The translations under genes were made by a program, and so were the position numbers. Source: Chloroflexota bacterium (lineage in GTDB: Bacteria; Chloroflexota; Anaerolineae; UBA1429). From it: a stretch of 64,000 bases of DNA. Positions 51,897-60,942 of the stretch are shown here, piece after piece. The stretch spans positions 239,674-303,673 of the forward strand of contig JAAYDC010000006.1 in the NCBI GenBank assembly GCA_012729455.1. The letters run 5' to 3'. The notes under the pieces were generated by a model. The model ran no database searches. It worked only from the letters and a program-made list of their open reading frames with translations, and was not told where the DNA came from. The stretch's first letter is position 1; each line of letters starts with the position of its first letter.

Positions 51897-52607
51897 CTAG
51901 CCGTTATATAATTGGCCTTGTTCGGCGGCCTTGAAGAGCTTGTCGACTTCTTCCTTTTTCCGGAGCCCGGCCGCCTGCTCGACACGCGCCAGGAAGAGCC
52001 GTTCGGGAGTAGCGCCCTCGATGACGGTATCTTCGTTAATCACCACGCGCGGGACACCCTGCACCTGGTATTTGACGGCCAGATGCGGGAACTCGATCGA
52101 TTCCACCATATCGGCACGCACGTTTTCGCTTGCGACCGCCATCGAATGCGCCATGCGCACCGCTGGCGGACAGAAAGGACAGGTGGGCGTTACAAACACC
52201 TGGATGTGCACGGGCTTGTCGATCTTGGCCAGAGCAGCCAGCGTCTCGGGCGCCAGCGGCGACTTGATATTTGATACCCCGACGATTGCCTCAACCAGCG
52301 AGGTGAACTCATAGCCCGAGGAGATGCCGTAAAAGCGCACACCGTGATCCTTGGCACCCAACACTACCGTAGCGGGGATCTTGTCGACGCCATAAGACTT
52401 GGCAAGGTCTTTGTCGATCACAAAATCGCGCACCTCGACCGTCACCTTGTCGGATAGGTTGGCGACCTCGTTAAGCACCGCCTCGGTTTCCTTGCAGAAC
52501 TGGCAGGCAATCGTCTGTGTGAAAAAAACGAGTTTGACGGGATCCACCATGTGTTCGGCAAAGTGGTCCTTTAAGAATTTGGCGTCTTTATCGGATAATA
52601 GTGCCAT
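51897..52607 (-). CDS. two-domain thioredoxin-fold protein disulfide oxidoreductase
   Basis: The 236-residue protein contains two thioredoxin folds in tandem, each with a CxxC: C35-Q-F-C38 and C143-P-F-C146, followed by cis-proline positions (KIPATVVL and GVPRVVIN). This is the layout of the archaeal and thermophile protein disulfide oxidoreductase (PDO), which acts in cytoplasmic disulfide chemistry and, with a thioredoxin-reductase-like partner, as a reductant. No reductase gene is seen nearby. A gap of 12 bp follows the GH2 gene. Confidence 0.9.
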   Translation of the reverse strand: MALLSDKDAKFLKDHFAEHMVDPVKLVFFTQTIACQFCKETEAVLNEVANLSDKVTVEVRDFVIDKDLAKSYGVDKIPATVVLGAKDHGVRFYGISSGYEFTSLVEAIVGVSNIKSPLAPETLAALAKIDKPVHIQVFVTPTCPFCPPAVRMAHSMAVASENVRADMVESIEFPHLAVKYQVQGVPRVVINEDTVIEGATPERLFLARVEQAAGLRKKEEVDKLFKAAEQGQLYNG

Positions 52608-52619
52608 GGTGAACCCTTT

Positions 52620-54353
52620 TTACAACTGTTCGATCGCAGCGGGCTGGGTAACGATCGCACGGATAACCGCGGGGTCGAATTTTGGTTCGCGGGTATAGGT
52701 ATACAGCCCGTTGACCTCTTGTTCGATATCCGTCAGCTGAGTATAGCAGAGCGCGCACATGCGCGGATTATTGAGCAGGATCTCTGTCAGCCCGCGAAAG
52801 CGCGCAATAAACTCGTCGGGCGTACGGGGGCGCCCACTGACACCGCCATAACCCCAGCCCTCGGTATCCGTCTGACCAGGGTTCCACCAGATGCCACCGT
52901 ACTCGCTGCAGAAATAGGGCTGGTCGCCATAGGGCGCATCATGGTTGGGAAAGTTGATAAAGGGCTTGCCGCCCTCGGCCAGGGCTGCAAACAGCTGGGC
53001 AAACTTGGCCGGATCCTGCTCATAGTTGTGGCAGTCGTACACGTCCGTCTCGACGTGCACATAGCCGCTGGTATCGATTACCGGGCGGGTGCGGTCGATC
53101 GCCTTGGTGAGGCGATAGATGTTGCGCAGTACCTCGGGGTTCTGGTCGCGCTGGGTCTCGTTAAAGGGGCACCACCCCACGATCGAGGGATGGCTATAGT
53201 CGCGCGCTATCACCTCCATCCACTGCAGCTGAAAGACCTCGAGCGCCTTGGGCTGGCGCAGGTCGAGCCCCCAGTTGGGGTACTCATCCCACACCAGGTA
53301 ACCGAGCTTGTCCGCCCAGTATAAAAAGCGCGGGTCAAAGACCTTTTGGTGCAGACGCGCGCCGTTAAAGCCCATCGCCATCGACATCTCGATATCTGCC
53401 TTGAGCGCGGCATCATTCGGCGCGGTATAGATGCCCTCGGGGTAAAAGCCCTGGTCAAGAATCAGGCGCTGGAAGAGGTTGCGTCCGTTCAACCGCAGGG
53501 CATAACCCTGGATATCCAGCGAGCGCAGCCCGAAATAGCTGCTGACGCGATCGGGCGGGGCGCCAGCCGGCTCGAGCGAAAGGGTCAGGTCGTAAAGGGT
53601 GGGGCTGCCGGGTGCCCAAGGGACGATCTCGTCGAGTTTCAGCTCGCCCGCGGCCAGGTTGCCCTGGTAGCGCAACTCTGCACGCCCGACCGGCTTGCCG
53701 TCCAACGCGGCTGTCACCACCAGCACCCCACTACTCGGCTTGCCGCCCAGGCTGGCCTCGATAGCCAAGGCGCCGTTCAGCAGGTTGGGCGTCAGCCGCA
53801 GGTTGGCGATGTAGCTGGCGGGCACCGGCTCGAGCCATACGCTCTGCCAGATGCCGGTAGTGCGGGTATAGTCACAGGCATACGAGTGGTAGCGATCAGA
53901 CTGTTTACCGGTAGGTTGCAGCGGCGAACGGGTGTCATCTTCGGCATTGAGCGTAAGGGTATTCTCGCCGGCGCGCAGCTGGTCGGTGATATCCAGCGCA
54001 AAGGGGGTGTAACCGCCGATGTGAGAGCCGACCAGAATGCCATTCACCCACACCTTGGCCGCATAGTCGACGGCACCAAAGTGCACCAGCACGCGCTTGC
54101 CCTGCCAGTCATCCGGGATGGCAAAAGTGCGGCGATACCAGATGCCGGGGTGAAAGTCGGTATCCGCCACGCCCGAAAGCTGGCTTTCGGGGCAAAACGG
54201 CACCAGGATCTCGCGCCCCAGCTTCTCTGCCTGGTGCAAACCGCGCGCCTCACCGCTGGTGCCCGGGTCAAAGGTAAAATCCCAGATACCGTTCAGGTTA
54301 AGCCATCGCTCGCGCACCAGCTGCGGACGGGGATACTCAGGATAAGGGAGCAT
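52620..54353 (-). CDS. glycoside hydrolase family 2 (beta-galactosidase/glucuronidase-like)
   Basis: The 577-residue protein has a sugar-binding N-domain (RERWLNLNGIWDFTFDPG), immunoglobulin-like domain and TIM barrel. The general acid/base is Glu in VGWCPFNETQRDQN, and the nucleophile is the Glu in YFCSEYGGIWW. Length is shorter than LacZ and fits the small GH2 group. No signal peptide is seen. A -10 box TATAAT lies upstream on the minus strand at 54383-54388. Substrate unknown. Confidence 0.9.
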   Translation of the reverse strand: MLPYPEYPRPQLVRERWLNLNGIWDFTFDPGTSGEARGLHQAEKLGREILVPFCPESQLSGVADTDFHPGIWYRRTFAIPDDWQGKRVLVHFGAVDYAAKVWVNGILVGSHIGGYTPFALDITDQLRAGENTLTLNAEDDTRSPLQPTGKQSDRYHSYACDYTRTTGIWQSVWLEPVPASYIANLRLTPNLLNGALAIEASLGGKPSSGVLVVTAALDGKPVGRAELRYQGNLAAGELKLDEIVPWAPGSPTLYDLTLSLEPAGAPPDRVSSYFGLRSLDIQGYALRLNGRNLFQRLILDQGFYPEGIYTAPNDAALKADIEMSMAMGFNGARLHQKVFDPRFLYWADKLGYLVWDEYPNWGLDLRQPKALEVFQLQWMEVIARDYSHPSIVGWCPFNETQRDQNPEVLRNIYRLTKAIDRTRPVIDTSGYVHVETDVYDCHNYEQDPAKFAQLFAALAEGGKPFINFPNHDAPYGDQPYFCSEYGGIWWNPGQTDTEGWGYGGVSGRPRTPDEFIARFRGLTEILLNNPRMCALCYTQLTDIEQEVNGLYTYTREPKFDPAVIRAIVTQPAAIEQL

Positions 54354-54411
54354 GGTCTTCCTCCAGTGATAGATACGGCTTGATTATACCGCCTTTGAGA
54401 TGCTGAGACGA

Positions 54412-55296
54412 TTATTTTCCCACCGATGCCATGAGTGCCTCGGCATTGCGCCAGCCGATCGCCTCATAGGTCGCCTGGCTGATCTTGCCCTTTGCCAATG
54501 CGCCATTCAGATGCCGCACCAGGGGAGTATCGTTGGTCGGATCGCAGATATCGGTGGCAAACAGGAGCTGGCTGGAAAAGCGCTCCAGGAAGTGGTAGCC
54601 GAACTCTTCGTCGCGGCTGATGGCGTTATAACCGCTGCCGGCCGAGAGGTCGCCATACAGGTTAGGGTAACGCTCAAAGAGCTCAGGCAGCCGTCCGCCC
54701 TCCTCGACGGGCCCTTTCGGATAGCCGTTGCGGCCTTGGGGGCCATAACCGGTGCTCATCTCCGCCCAGAAAGGCTGCGAATGCCCGACAATGCGGCAGT
54801 TGGGGAAGCGCTGCAGCATTGCCTCGAGGCCCGGCAGGCCGGGGGCATCCACCAGGCCATAATAGCCGCCCTCTTCTGGGGCGATGTGAAGTGTCAGCGA
54901 GAGCCCGGTCTGGTCGCAGGCGCTGAACAGGTTGATCACCCGCGGGTCGTCAATGGGCAGGTTGCAGGTCACCTCGCCCAGCCCGCGGCAGCCCTGTTCG
55001 ATGAAATAATCCAAATGGCGGCGCAGGTCAGTCTTGGGCGAATTGCAATTAACTCGCGGATCGAGGTTGGCAAAGGGAATAAAGCGTTCGGGATAGTCGT
55101 GGGCGATCTGGATGATCTCTTCGGTGGTGCTGTAGCGCAAGTCGCACTCGGGGCTAACGAGCGGCAGCAACACCCCGCGGGCGACGCCGATGCGATCCAT
55201 AATGGCGATCAGCTCGTCGGGGGTGGCATAGGTGCCCCCATCCTGGCGGTGGATGCCAGGGATGCGCGTAGTATGCAGATGCATGTCGATCAGCAT
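54412..55296 (-). CDS. amidohydrolase 2 family protein
   Basis: The 294-residue TIM-barrel metal-dependent hydrolase has the start IDMHLHTTRIPG (His-x-His metal site), HIAPEEGGYYG, IVGHSQPFWAE and LLFATDICDP, the usual positions of the other metal ligands. Such proteins hydrolyse or decarboxylate small acids or lactones. It has its own promoter at 55325-55353 and lies 58 bp before the GH2 gene on the same strand. Confidence 0.8.
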   Translation of the reverse strand: MLIDMHLHTTRIPGIHRQDGGTYATPDELIAIMDRIGVARGVLLPLVSPECDLRYSTTEEIIQIAHDYPERFIPFANLDPRVNCNSPKTDLRRHLDYFIEQGCRGLGEVTCNLPIDDPRVINLFSACDQTGLSLTLHIAPEEGGYYGLVDAPGLPGLEAMLQRFPNCRIVGHSQPFWAEMSTGYGPQGRNGYPKGPVEEGGRLPELFERYPNLYGDLSAGSGYNAISRDEEFGYHFLERFSSQLLFATDICDPTNDTPLVRHLNGALAKGKISQATYEAIGWRNAEALMASVGK

Positions 55297-55324
55297 GGCA
55301 ACTCCTCACGGCTTGTATTACATT

Positions 55325-55353
55325 AGGGTAACATCACCGCAATCGAGCGTCAA
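55325..55353 (-). promoter_or_regulatory. sigma70-like promoter for the amidohydrolase gene
   Basis: On the minus strand, TTGACG (55348-55353) and TACCCT (55325-55330) have a 17-bp spacer; a GAGGAG ribosome site follows. Confidence 0.45.
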
Positions 55354-55367
55354 CTGAGAGGGATGCG

Positions 55368-55865
55368 ATGTGGGATGACGAACTGCTGGATGCCCCAGTG
55401 GGCGACCTCAGCACGCAGCGCGTGCTGGTGGTAGTGGTGCCCTCTGCGCGCGACTGGCAGATCATCTGCGACGAGCACTGGTATCGCATCCCCATCGCCC
55501 ACGCCCCACCGCGCCTCGCGGCCGACTTTCTGGCCTTTTACCCGACGGCGGCAGTCAACAAGCAACACGTGATCCGCTATTATGCGCCCCTGCTGGGTTG
55601 CCACCTTGCCAGACGCCGCGAGCTGCTGCCTGACGAGGCTGATCATCCGCGTGCCGAAGCGCTCTACTGGCGCATGGAACTGGGCGACCTCGAGGAGCTC
55701 CCCAGGCCGATCCAGACCGGCAAGCTGCGCCGCATCACCTTTATCGCCACCACCCTCGAGTGCCTGCTGCAGGCAACCAGCGTGACCGAGCTATGGGAGC
55801 GCGACACACACACCAGCGCCCTGCAGCGGGCGGCGACGCTGCGCAATCTGGAGGGTGAGGACTAG
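55368..55865 (+). CDS. conserved hypothetical protein (165 aa)
   Basis: I do not recognise a family. Visible traits are HWYRIPIAHAPPRLAADFLAFYPTAAV, an RYYAPLLGCHLARRRELLPDEADHPRAEALYWRMELGDLEELPRPI block and the closing RRITFIATTLECLLQA with a terminal acidic segment. It looks like a compact alpha/beta protein with Trp/Tyr- and Arg-rich conserved positions. The ATG at 55368 follows a gagaggga site. It overlaps the convergent RarA-fusion gene by 4 bp. Confidence 0.6.
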   Translation: MWDDELLDAPVGDLSTQRVLVVVVPSARDWQIICDEHWYRIPIAHAPPRLAADFLAFYPTAAVNKQHVIRYYAPLLGCHLARRRELLPDEADHPRAEALYWRMELGDLEELPRPIQTGKLRRITFIATTLECLLQATSVTELWERDTHTSALQRAATLRNLEGED

Positions 55866-58102
55866 TTGGGGCGCTGGGCGACCACAAAGGCCACCTGGCT
55901 GGCCCATTTTACGACCTGCCCCGCCAGCTGGCTGCGATAGAGGGTCTGCAGCACACTGAGCAGCTCATCATCGAGGGCGAGCGCCATACGGTCGGCATAA
56001 CTGGGAGAGTCTGTTCCACGCGCAAACCAGGCATCCACCTGTTCTGCAGTGATGAGCTGGTCGCGCTCGAAAGACACGGCACGGGCTTCGCGCACCTCCA
56101 GGCCGGCAGCCTGAAAGAGCGCTGCGAGGCCAGCTTCATCCAGGCTGGCGCGCGCGTTGTGCGGTGCGCTGTAGAGTGCGCTCTCAGCCTCACCGATGGC
56201 TCGTTGCTGAACCTCACTGAGCGAACTCAGATCGACCAGGGCACTCAGGCGCTGGGCACGGTATGGCAGCACCTCGGCCAGCGAGATGCGCCCGCCGGGA
56301 GCCAATAAGCCCGCCAGCACCTCTGCTGACCGGCCTTGCTCTGCACTTGCCCCGAACACATTGCGCCCGACGATCGCCTCAAAACGCAGCTCGCCCTCAC
56401 CCGCGGCCTCCAGCAGCGCTGGCAGATCCGCAACACTGCCCTGCAGCACCCTGGGGCGTTCAAGGGCTTCCAACAGAGCGCTGCCCTGTTCGATCGCCTC
56501 AGCGCTGGCCTGGTCGCGCGCCAACGTCACCACACCGCCCTCCGGCACCTGGCGCAGGGCTTCCCAGGTGAGCAAGCCTGTCGAGGCGCCCACATCCAGG
56601 ACGGTGTCATGACGGCGGAGCGCCAGCGGATCAAAGATCAGGGTGCGGATTTCGGCCAGATACTGGCTGGTGCCCTGGGCAGTGCGCTGCAGCCAGCGAT
56701 CGCGCTGGCGTGAGGGCGGCGACCAGGTAAGCGCGTCCTCCGGCGCGGCCGTCTCGAGCATGGCAGAGAGCTGCTCTTCGCGCCGCCGCGAGACGCGCTC
56801 GCGGATGCGGTCTTCATAACCCTGGTCGCTGGGACGGTAAAAGACCTTGCCCTGCAAGCCAACCGGCAGATATTGCTGCGCCACCCAATGGTCGCGATAA
56901 GCGTGCGGGTAGAGGTAGCCCTCACCATGCCCAAAACCCTCTTTATCACGCGAGGCATCCTTCAGGTGGGTGGGTACCTCGTCGCCTTCGGCCTCGACAC
57001 TGGCCAGGGCATCGAAAAAGGCGAGGGTCGAATTGGACTTGTCCGTCGTCGCTAGATACAGCGCCGCCTGTGCCAGGTGAAAGCGCCCCTCGGGCAGCCC
57101 CACGCGCTCAAACGCGTCCGCAGCTGCCACCACCACGCCCAGCGCTTGCGGATCCGCCAGGCCGATATCTTCGCTGGCTAACACCAGCATGCGCCGGAAG
57201 AGATAGCGCGGGTCTTCGCCGCCGTGGATCATGCGCGCCAGCCAATAGAGGGCCGCGTCGGGGTCAGAGCCCCTGACGGATTTGATAAATGCGCTGATCG
57301 TATCAAAGTGATAGTCGCCTTCCGGGTCATAGAGCAGGGCTCGCTGCTGGATCGACTCTTCCGCCACTTCCAGGCTGATTTCGACCGCCCCATCGGCACC
57401 TGGCGGGGTTGTTTCGACCGCCAGCTCGAGAGCATTCAGCACCGAACGCGCGTCGCCGTTGGCCACCCGCACCAGATGCGCCAGGGCATCCGGCGCCAGA
57501 TGCACCATGCGCGCCCCATAACCGCGCTCTGAATCCGTCAGGGCGTTGGCCACAATCTGCTCGAGGTGGCGGTCATCTAGCGGCAACAGCTGAAAGACGC
57601 GGCTGCGGCTGAGCAGGGCATTGTTGACGGAAAAGTAGGGGTTTTCGGTGGTAGCTCCAATCATGATGATGGTGCCATTCTCCACCCACGGCAGCAGGGC
57701 GTCCTGCTGGGCTTTGTTCCAGCGATGCACTTCATCGATAAACAGGATCGTGCGCTGGTTGAGTTGGGCGCGCGTCTCCTGCGCCTGCGCGGTGATGGCG
57801 CGGATATCGGCCACACCCGCCAGCACGGCGTTGATCGTCACAAAGTACGAGCTGGTAGTATTGGCGATCACGCGCGCCAGGGTAGTCTTGCCCGAGCCCG
57901 GCGGCCCATAGACGATCAACGAAGAAAGCTGGTCGGCCTGGATCGCACGCCGCAACAGACGGCCAGGCCCGAGGATATGTTCCTGCCCGACAAACTCCTC
58001 GAGGGTGCGCGGGCGCATGCGCGCGGCCAGTGGCGCCTCGCGTTCGATGCGCTGCTGGCTGGCGTGGTCAAAGAGGTTAGCGCTTTTGGGTCTCGGCATC
58101 AA
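55862..58102 (-). CDS. rarA: RarA/MgsA-type AAA ATPase fused to a SAM-methyltransferase-like domain
   Basis: Residues about 1-430 are a RarA/MgsA clamp-loader-like ATPase: RMRPRTLEEFVGQEHILGPG, Walker A YGPPGSGKTTLAR, Walker B TILFIDEVHRWNKAQQDALL and sensor-1 GATTENPYFSVN. This protein family acts on stalled replication forks. Residues about 490-746 form a class I methyltransferase-like domain, with motif I VLDVGASTGLLTWE beginning at residue 501 and a following strand VVTLARD. RarA proteins are usually ~420-450 residues. The first gene (DUF4129 protein) overlaps its 5-prime end by 26 bp. Whether the tail methylates anything is unknown. Confidence 0.9.
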   Translation of the reverse strand: MMPRPKSANLFDHASQQRIEREAPLAARMRPRTLEEFVGQEHILGPGRLLRRAIQADQLSSLIVYGPPGSGKTTLARVIANTTSSYFVTINAVLAGVADIRAITAQAQETRAQLNQRTILFIDEVHRWNKAQQDALLPWVENGTIIMIGATTENPYFSVNNALLSRSRVFQLLPLDDRHLEQIVANALTDSERGYGARMVHLAPDALAHLVRVANGDARSVLNALELAVETTPPGADGAVEISLEVAEESIQQRALLYDPEGDYHFDTISAFIKSVRGSDPDAALYWLARMIHGGEDPRYLFRRMLVLASEDIGLADPQALGVVVAAADAFERVGLPEGRFHLAQAALYLATTDKSNSTLAFFDALASVEAEGDEVPTHLKDASRDKEGFGHGEGYLYPHAYRDHWVAQQYLPVGLQGKVFYRPSDQGYEDRIRERVSRRREEQLSAMLETAAPEDALTWSPPSRQRDRWLQRTAQGTSQYLAEIRTLIFDPLALRRHDTVLDVGASTGLLTWEALRQVPEGGVVTLARDQASAEAIEQGSALLEALERPRVLQGSVADLPALLEAAGEGELRFEAIVGRNVFGASAEQGRSAEVLAGLLAPGGRISLAEVLPYRAQRLSALVDLSSLSEVQQRAIGEAESALYSAPHNARASLDEAGLAALFQAAGLEVREARAVSFERDQLITAEQVDAWFARGTDSPSYADRMALALDDELLSVLQTLYRSQLAGQVVKWASQVAFVVAQRPN

Positions 58103-59765
58103 GTGCCCTCTGTTCGGCTAAACGGCGTTTGCGGGCATTCAGAGCGCGTTTGGCGGCGGACCAATCCATGCGCGCAGCTTCTACCAGCGATGAATCCACC
58201 GGATGCTCGGTATAGCGCGCCAGCACAAAACCGCGCGTAAGATTGGCGGCGGGTCCGGCAGCGTCCGTCAGGGCAGCCGCCAGCTCAGGCTCGAACTCGA
58301 ACGGGGTGGCCGCATCGGGCCGCGCAATGCCCTGCTCACGGGCACTCTCCAGGAGCGCCAGGTAGAGAAAGCGCAGACGCTCGCGTTCGCTCATCTCCTT
58401 CCACTTGGCAGCGCGCATGCGCGGTTTGGGCTTTACCGCGCTGGCCAGGGCATCGGCTTGTTTACGCACTGTGCGCTGCAGCACGCGCCACAGGTCGGCC
58501 GTGCGCCGGCCCAATCCGCTCAGGAACGACGCCAGCCAGCGGAAGAGGCGCAGCGCGCGCAGGCGCCGGAAGAGGTCCATGCGGTCGTTGAGAAAGTGCA
58601 GCAGGGCATAACCGCCCACCCCCACCAACAGCACCCAGAAAAACAGCGACTTGGCAATCTGCACCCAGCTGGCTGTTTGGGTGGGATCCGCCGTCAGGGG
58701 CGGCGGCTCGGGGGTTGGCATGGGCGTGGGCGGGATCATCGTCTGGGTAGGGGTGCTCTTGAAAAAGCTGACCACCCACATAAACAGATACGTAACGCCT
58801 GCGATGATGAGATAGATCGCATACAACACCGCATAAGCCACCCAACGCACCACGGTGCTGATGATGCTGATGATGCCGACCGAATAGTCCACCGGCATTA
58901 ACCTCGCCAGGATGCCGGCGATGACCAAAAAGGCGATCAGACTCGCCACCCAACGCCGGCCCAGGCGCGAGGTGATAGGGATGCCCTGGATCGTCCAAAG
59001 CGCCTTGAGCGTAGTATAGTGAATCTGGCTCACCAGCAGCAGGCCCAGTAAAAAGTAGACCAGAATGTTGACGCCTACCTTGGGCGAGGGCAGCGATTTG
59101 AACTCCAGGTAGCGCACATCCATCTGTGATAACCCCGCCAGGGCGATCATCAGCACACCGCCCAGAAAAAAAACGGTGGTAAAGCCCTGGATGCGCGACA
59201 GCCGGTCGACTCGGCCTTTGCGCGGCAGGGTTGAGCGCAGGTAGAAATCGGGATCGGTGACCCTTACCGGTAACTCGGCGCGGTCGCTCTTGAGTTCCTG
59301 GATCGACTTGGACATGTAACGCGCCAGCCACCAGTAAACCAACGTAAAGAGCGCGCTCATCTGAAAGCCCGGGCTGAAAAAGCTGGCAGCGTCCTTGTTC
59401 CACATGGCAGCATCCGTCAGCAGACGCTCCCAGCCCAGACTAAAGTAGATGCCAAAGCGCAGCGCCAGCAGTATCACGATCCATTCGACAATCCGAAAGC
59501 GCGTTGCATCGCGCTGCCCCACCTCGCGCAGCTGCAGCAGGCGTTCGGCATAGATGCTCTCGAGCGCGATGAAAAACACAAAGATGCTCATAAAGCGCAC
59601 CGGCCAGCCGCTCATGATCGAATCGATAAAAAAGCCGACCGCCAGCGAGATGCATGTCACCATGCCGGCAATCGCCAGAGACTGCACCAGCTCCTCGATG
59701 ATCATCTGGGTGCTGCTGGCGCCCAGGTTGAGCGTGTTTGGCTGTGGACTATCGCCAGATATCAA
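58077..59765 (-). CDS. membrane protein with C-terminal DUF4129-like domain
   Basis: The 562-residue protein has about ten hydrophobic helices, a Pro/Thr-rich segment (PPTPMPTPEPPPL) near residue 345 and a soluble tail in which SERERLRFLYLALLESAREQGI and FVLARYTEHPVDSS match DUF4129. It completes a moxR-DUF58-DUF4129 operon; such clusters usually also include a transglutaminase and act at the cell envelope. It overlaps the DUF58 gene by 17 bp and the rarA-fusion by 26 bp. Confidence 0.75.
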   Translation of the reverse strand: MISGDSPQPNTLNLGASSTQMIIEELVQSLAIAGMVTCISLAVGFFIDSIMSGWPVRFMSIFVFFIALESIYAERLLQLREVGQRDATRFRIVEWIVILLALRFGIYFSLGWERLLTDAAMWNKDAASFFSPGFQMSALFTLVYWWLARYMSKSIQELKSDRAELPVRVTDPDFYLRSTLPRKGRVDRLSRIQGFTTVFFLGGVLMIALAGLSQMDVRYLEFKSLPSPKVGVNILVYFLLGLLLVSQIHYTTLKALWTIQGIPITSRLGRRWVASLIAFLVIAGILARLMPVDYSVGIISIISTVVRWVAYAVLYAIYLIIAGVTYLFMWVVSFFKSTPTQTMIPPTPMPTPEPPPLTADPTQTASWVQIAKSLFFWVLLVGVGGYALLHFLNDRMDLFRRLRALRLFRWLASFLSGLGRRTADLWRVLQRTVRKQADALASAVKPKPRMRAAKWKEMSERERLRFLYLALLESAREQGIARPDAATPFEFEPELAAALTDAAGPAANLTRGFVLARYTEHPVDSSLVEAARMDWSAAKRALNARKRRLAEQRALDAETQKR

Positions 59766-60933
59766 GATCGCGCTCCTGCCATACCTGAAAGGCCTGAATG
59801 CCGGCCTGTTCCATGCGTCGTACGATGACGGTAAAAGTACTTTGCGGGTCGACCAGGATCAGCACCACGTTCAGCCCGCTGCGCTTTAACAATAGCAGCG
59901 TATCGACCAGCGCATCGCTGGCGTGCGGGGTAATCACCACGCTGGTGCCGCCCCAGCGCAGGTTGAGCCTGGCACGCCGGAGCAGTTCCTCAAAGGGTGC
60001 CGCCTCTGTCAGCTGGATGCGCGCCAGGATATCCAGGATCGCCGTCTGCTGGGCCTCACCGCGCGCCGATGGCAGGTGCACAGCCTTGTGCTCACCTACC
60101 AGCGGGTCGTAACCGTTCGAAGTAAAGCCGACCGTCTGGCGCTGGGCAGTCAGCAGCGAGACAAACGATGCCGTTGTGACGATCGCCAGTTCGCTGGCCT
60201 GGCTGGCACGCTGAGTGGTGTATTCGCTGCGGTTCAGGTTGAGGTACAGCTGCGCCTCGATAGAGATGGCCGGCTCAAAACGCTTGACCTGCAGCTGCCC
60301 GCTGGAGGCGGTCATCTTCCAATGGATGTGGCGCATACTGTCGCCCGACTGGTAGGGGCACACCCCCATCATACGGCTGGGATCCTGCATCAGGCTCTGC
60401 GGGCGCTTGATGGTGCCGTAGGGAGTCTGGGCGGGCAGGCGCAGATCCTGCAGCGGAACTATACGCGGATACACTGCGATGTGGTCGCCTGTGGTGATCT
60501 GGCGCTCTTCGCGGTAGATGCCAAACAGGTCGCCGACTTCCAGGGTCAGCGGCCCCAGCTCATAGTAACCGCGCTGGCGGCAATCCAGCGTATAGCTGAG
60601 TTCGGCGCTTTCACGCGCCCTAAGGCTGACGACGGCACGCTCAAAGTTGGGCATCTTGAGCTGTATGGGGGCGCTCTCGTGAAGGCGCATGTAGGGGATC
60701 GGCAACCAGCTGCGGTTATGGACCTTGACCGTCACAACCTGCTTCTCACCATGCAGAGCGCGCGGCTCGTACTGACGCTCGATCTGGATGCGCTTGACTA
60801 CCGCTCTAACCCAGAATCTGGCACCGATATAGATAAAGAAAAACACGTATAAGACGTAAAAGATAAAGTCGTAGCGAAAGAAAGCTGCAAAGAGCAATAC
60901 TCCCAGAAGAAAGAGCAAGAGGTTTGGCATCAA
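59749..60933 (-). CDS. DUF58 domain protein
   Basis: The 394-residue protein begins with two hydrophobic segments, then a beta-rich region and the DUF58 signature PYQSGDSMRHIHWKMTASSGQLQVKRFEP, followed by a vWA-like half (SIEAQLYLNLNRSE). DUF58 proteins accompany MoxR ATPases. It lies between moxR (9 bp) and the DUF4129 gene. Confidence 0.9.
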   Translation of the reverse strand: MMPNLLLFLLGVLLFAAFFRYDFIFYVLYVFFFIYIGARFWVRAVVKRIQIERQYEPRALHGEKQVVTVKVHNRSWLPIPYMRLHESAPIQLKMPNFERAVVSLRARESAELSYTLDCRQRGYYELGPLTLEVGDLFGIYREERQITTGDHIAVYPRIVPLQDLRLPAQTPYGTIKRPQSLMQDPSRMMGVCPYQSGDSMRHIHWKMTASSGQLQVKRFEPAISIEAQLYLNLNRSEYTTQRASQASELAIVTTASFVSLLTAQRQTVGFTSNGYDPLVGEHKAVHLPSARGEAQQTAILDILARIQLTEAAPFEELLRRARLNLRWGGTSVVITPHASDALVDTLLLLKRSGLNVVLILVDPQSTFTVIVRRMEQAGIQAFQVWQERDLDIWR

Positions 60934-60942
60934 ACCTGCCGA

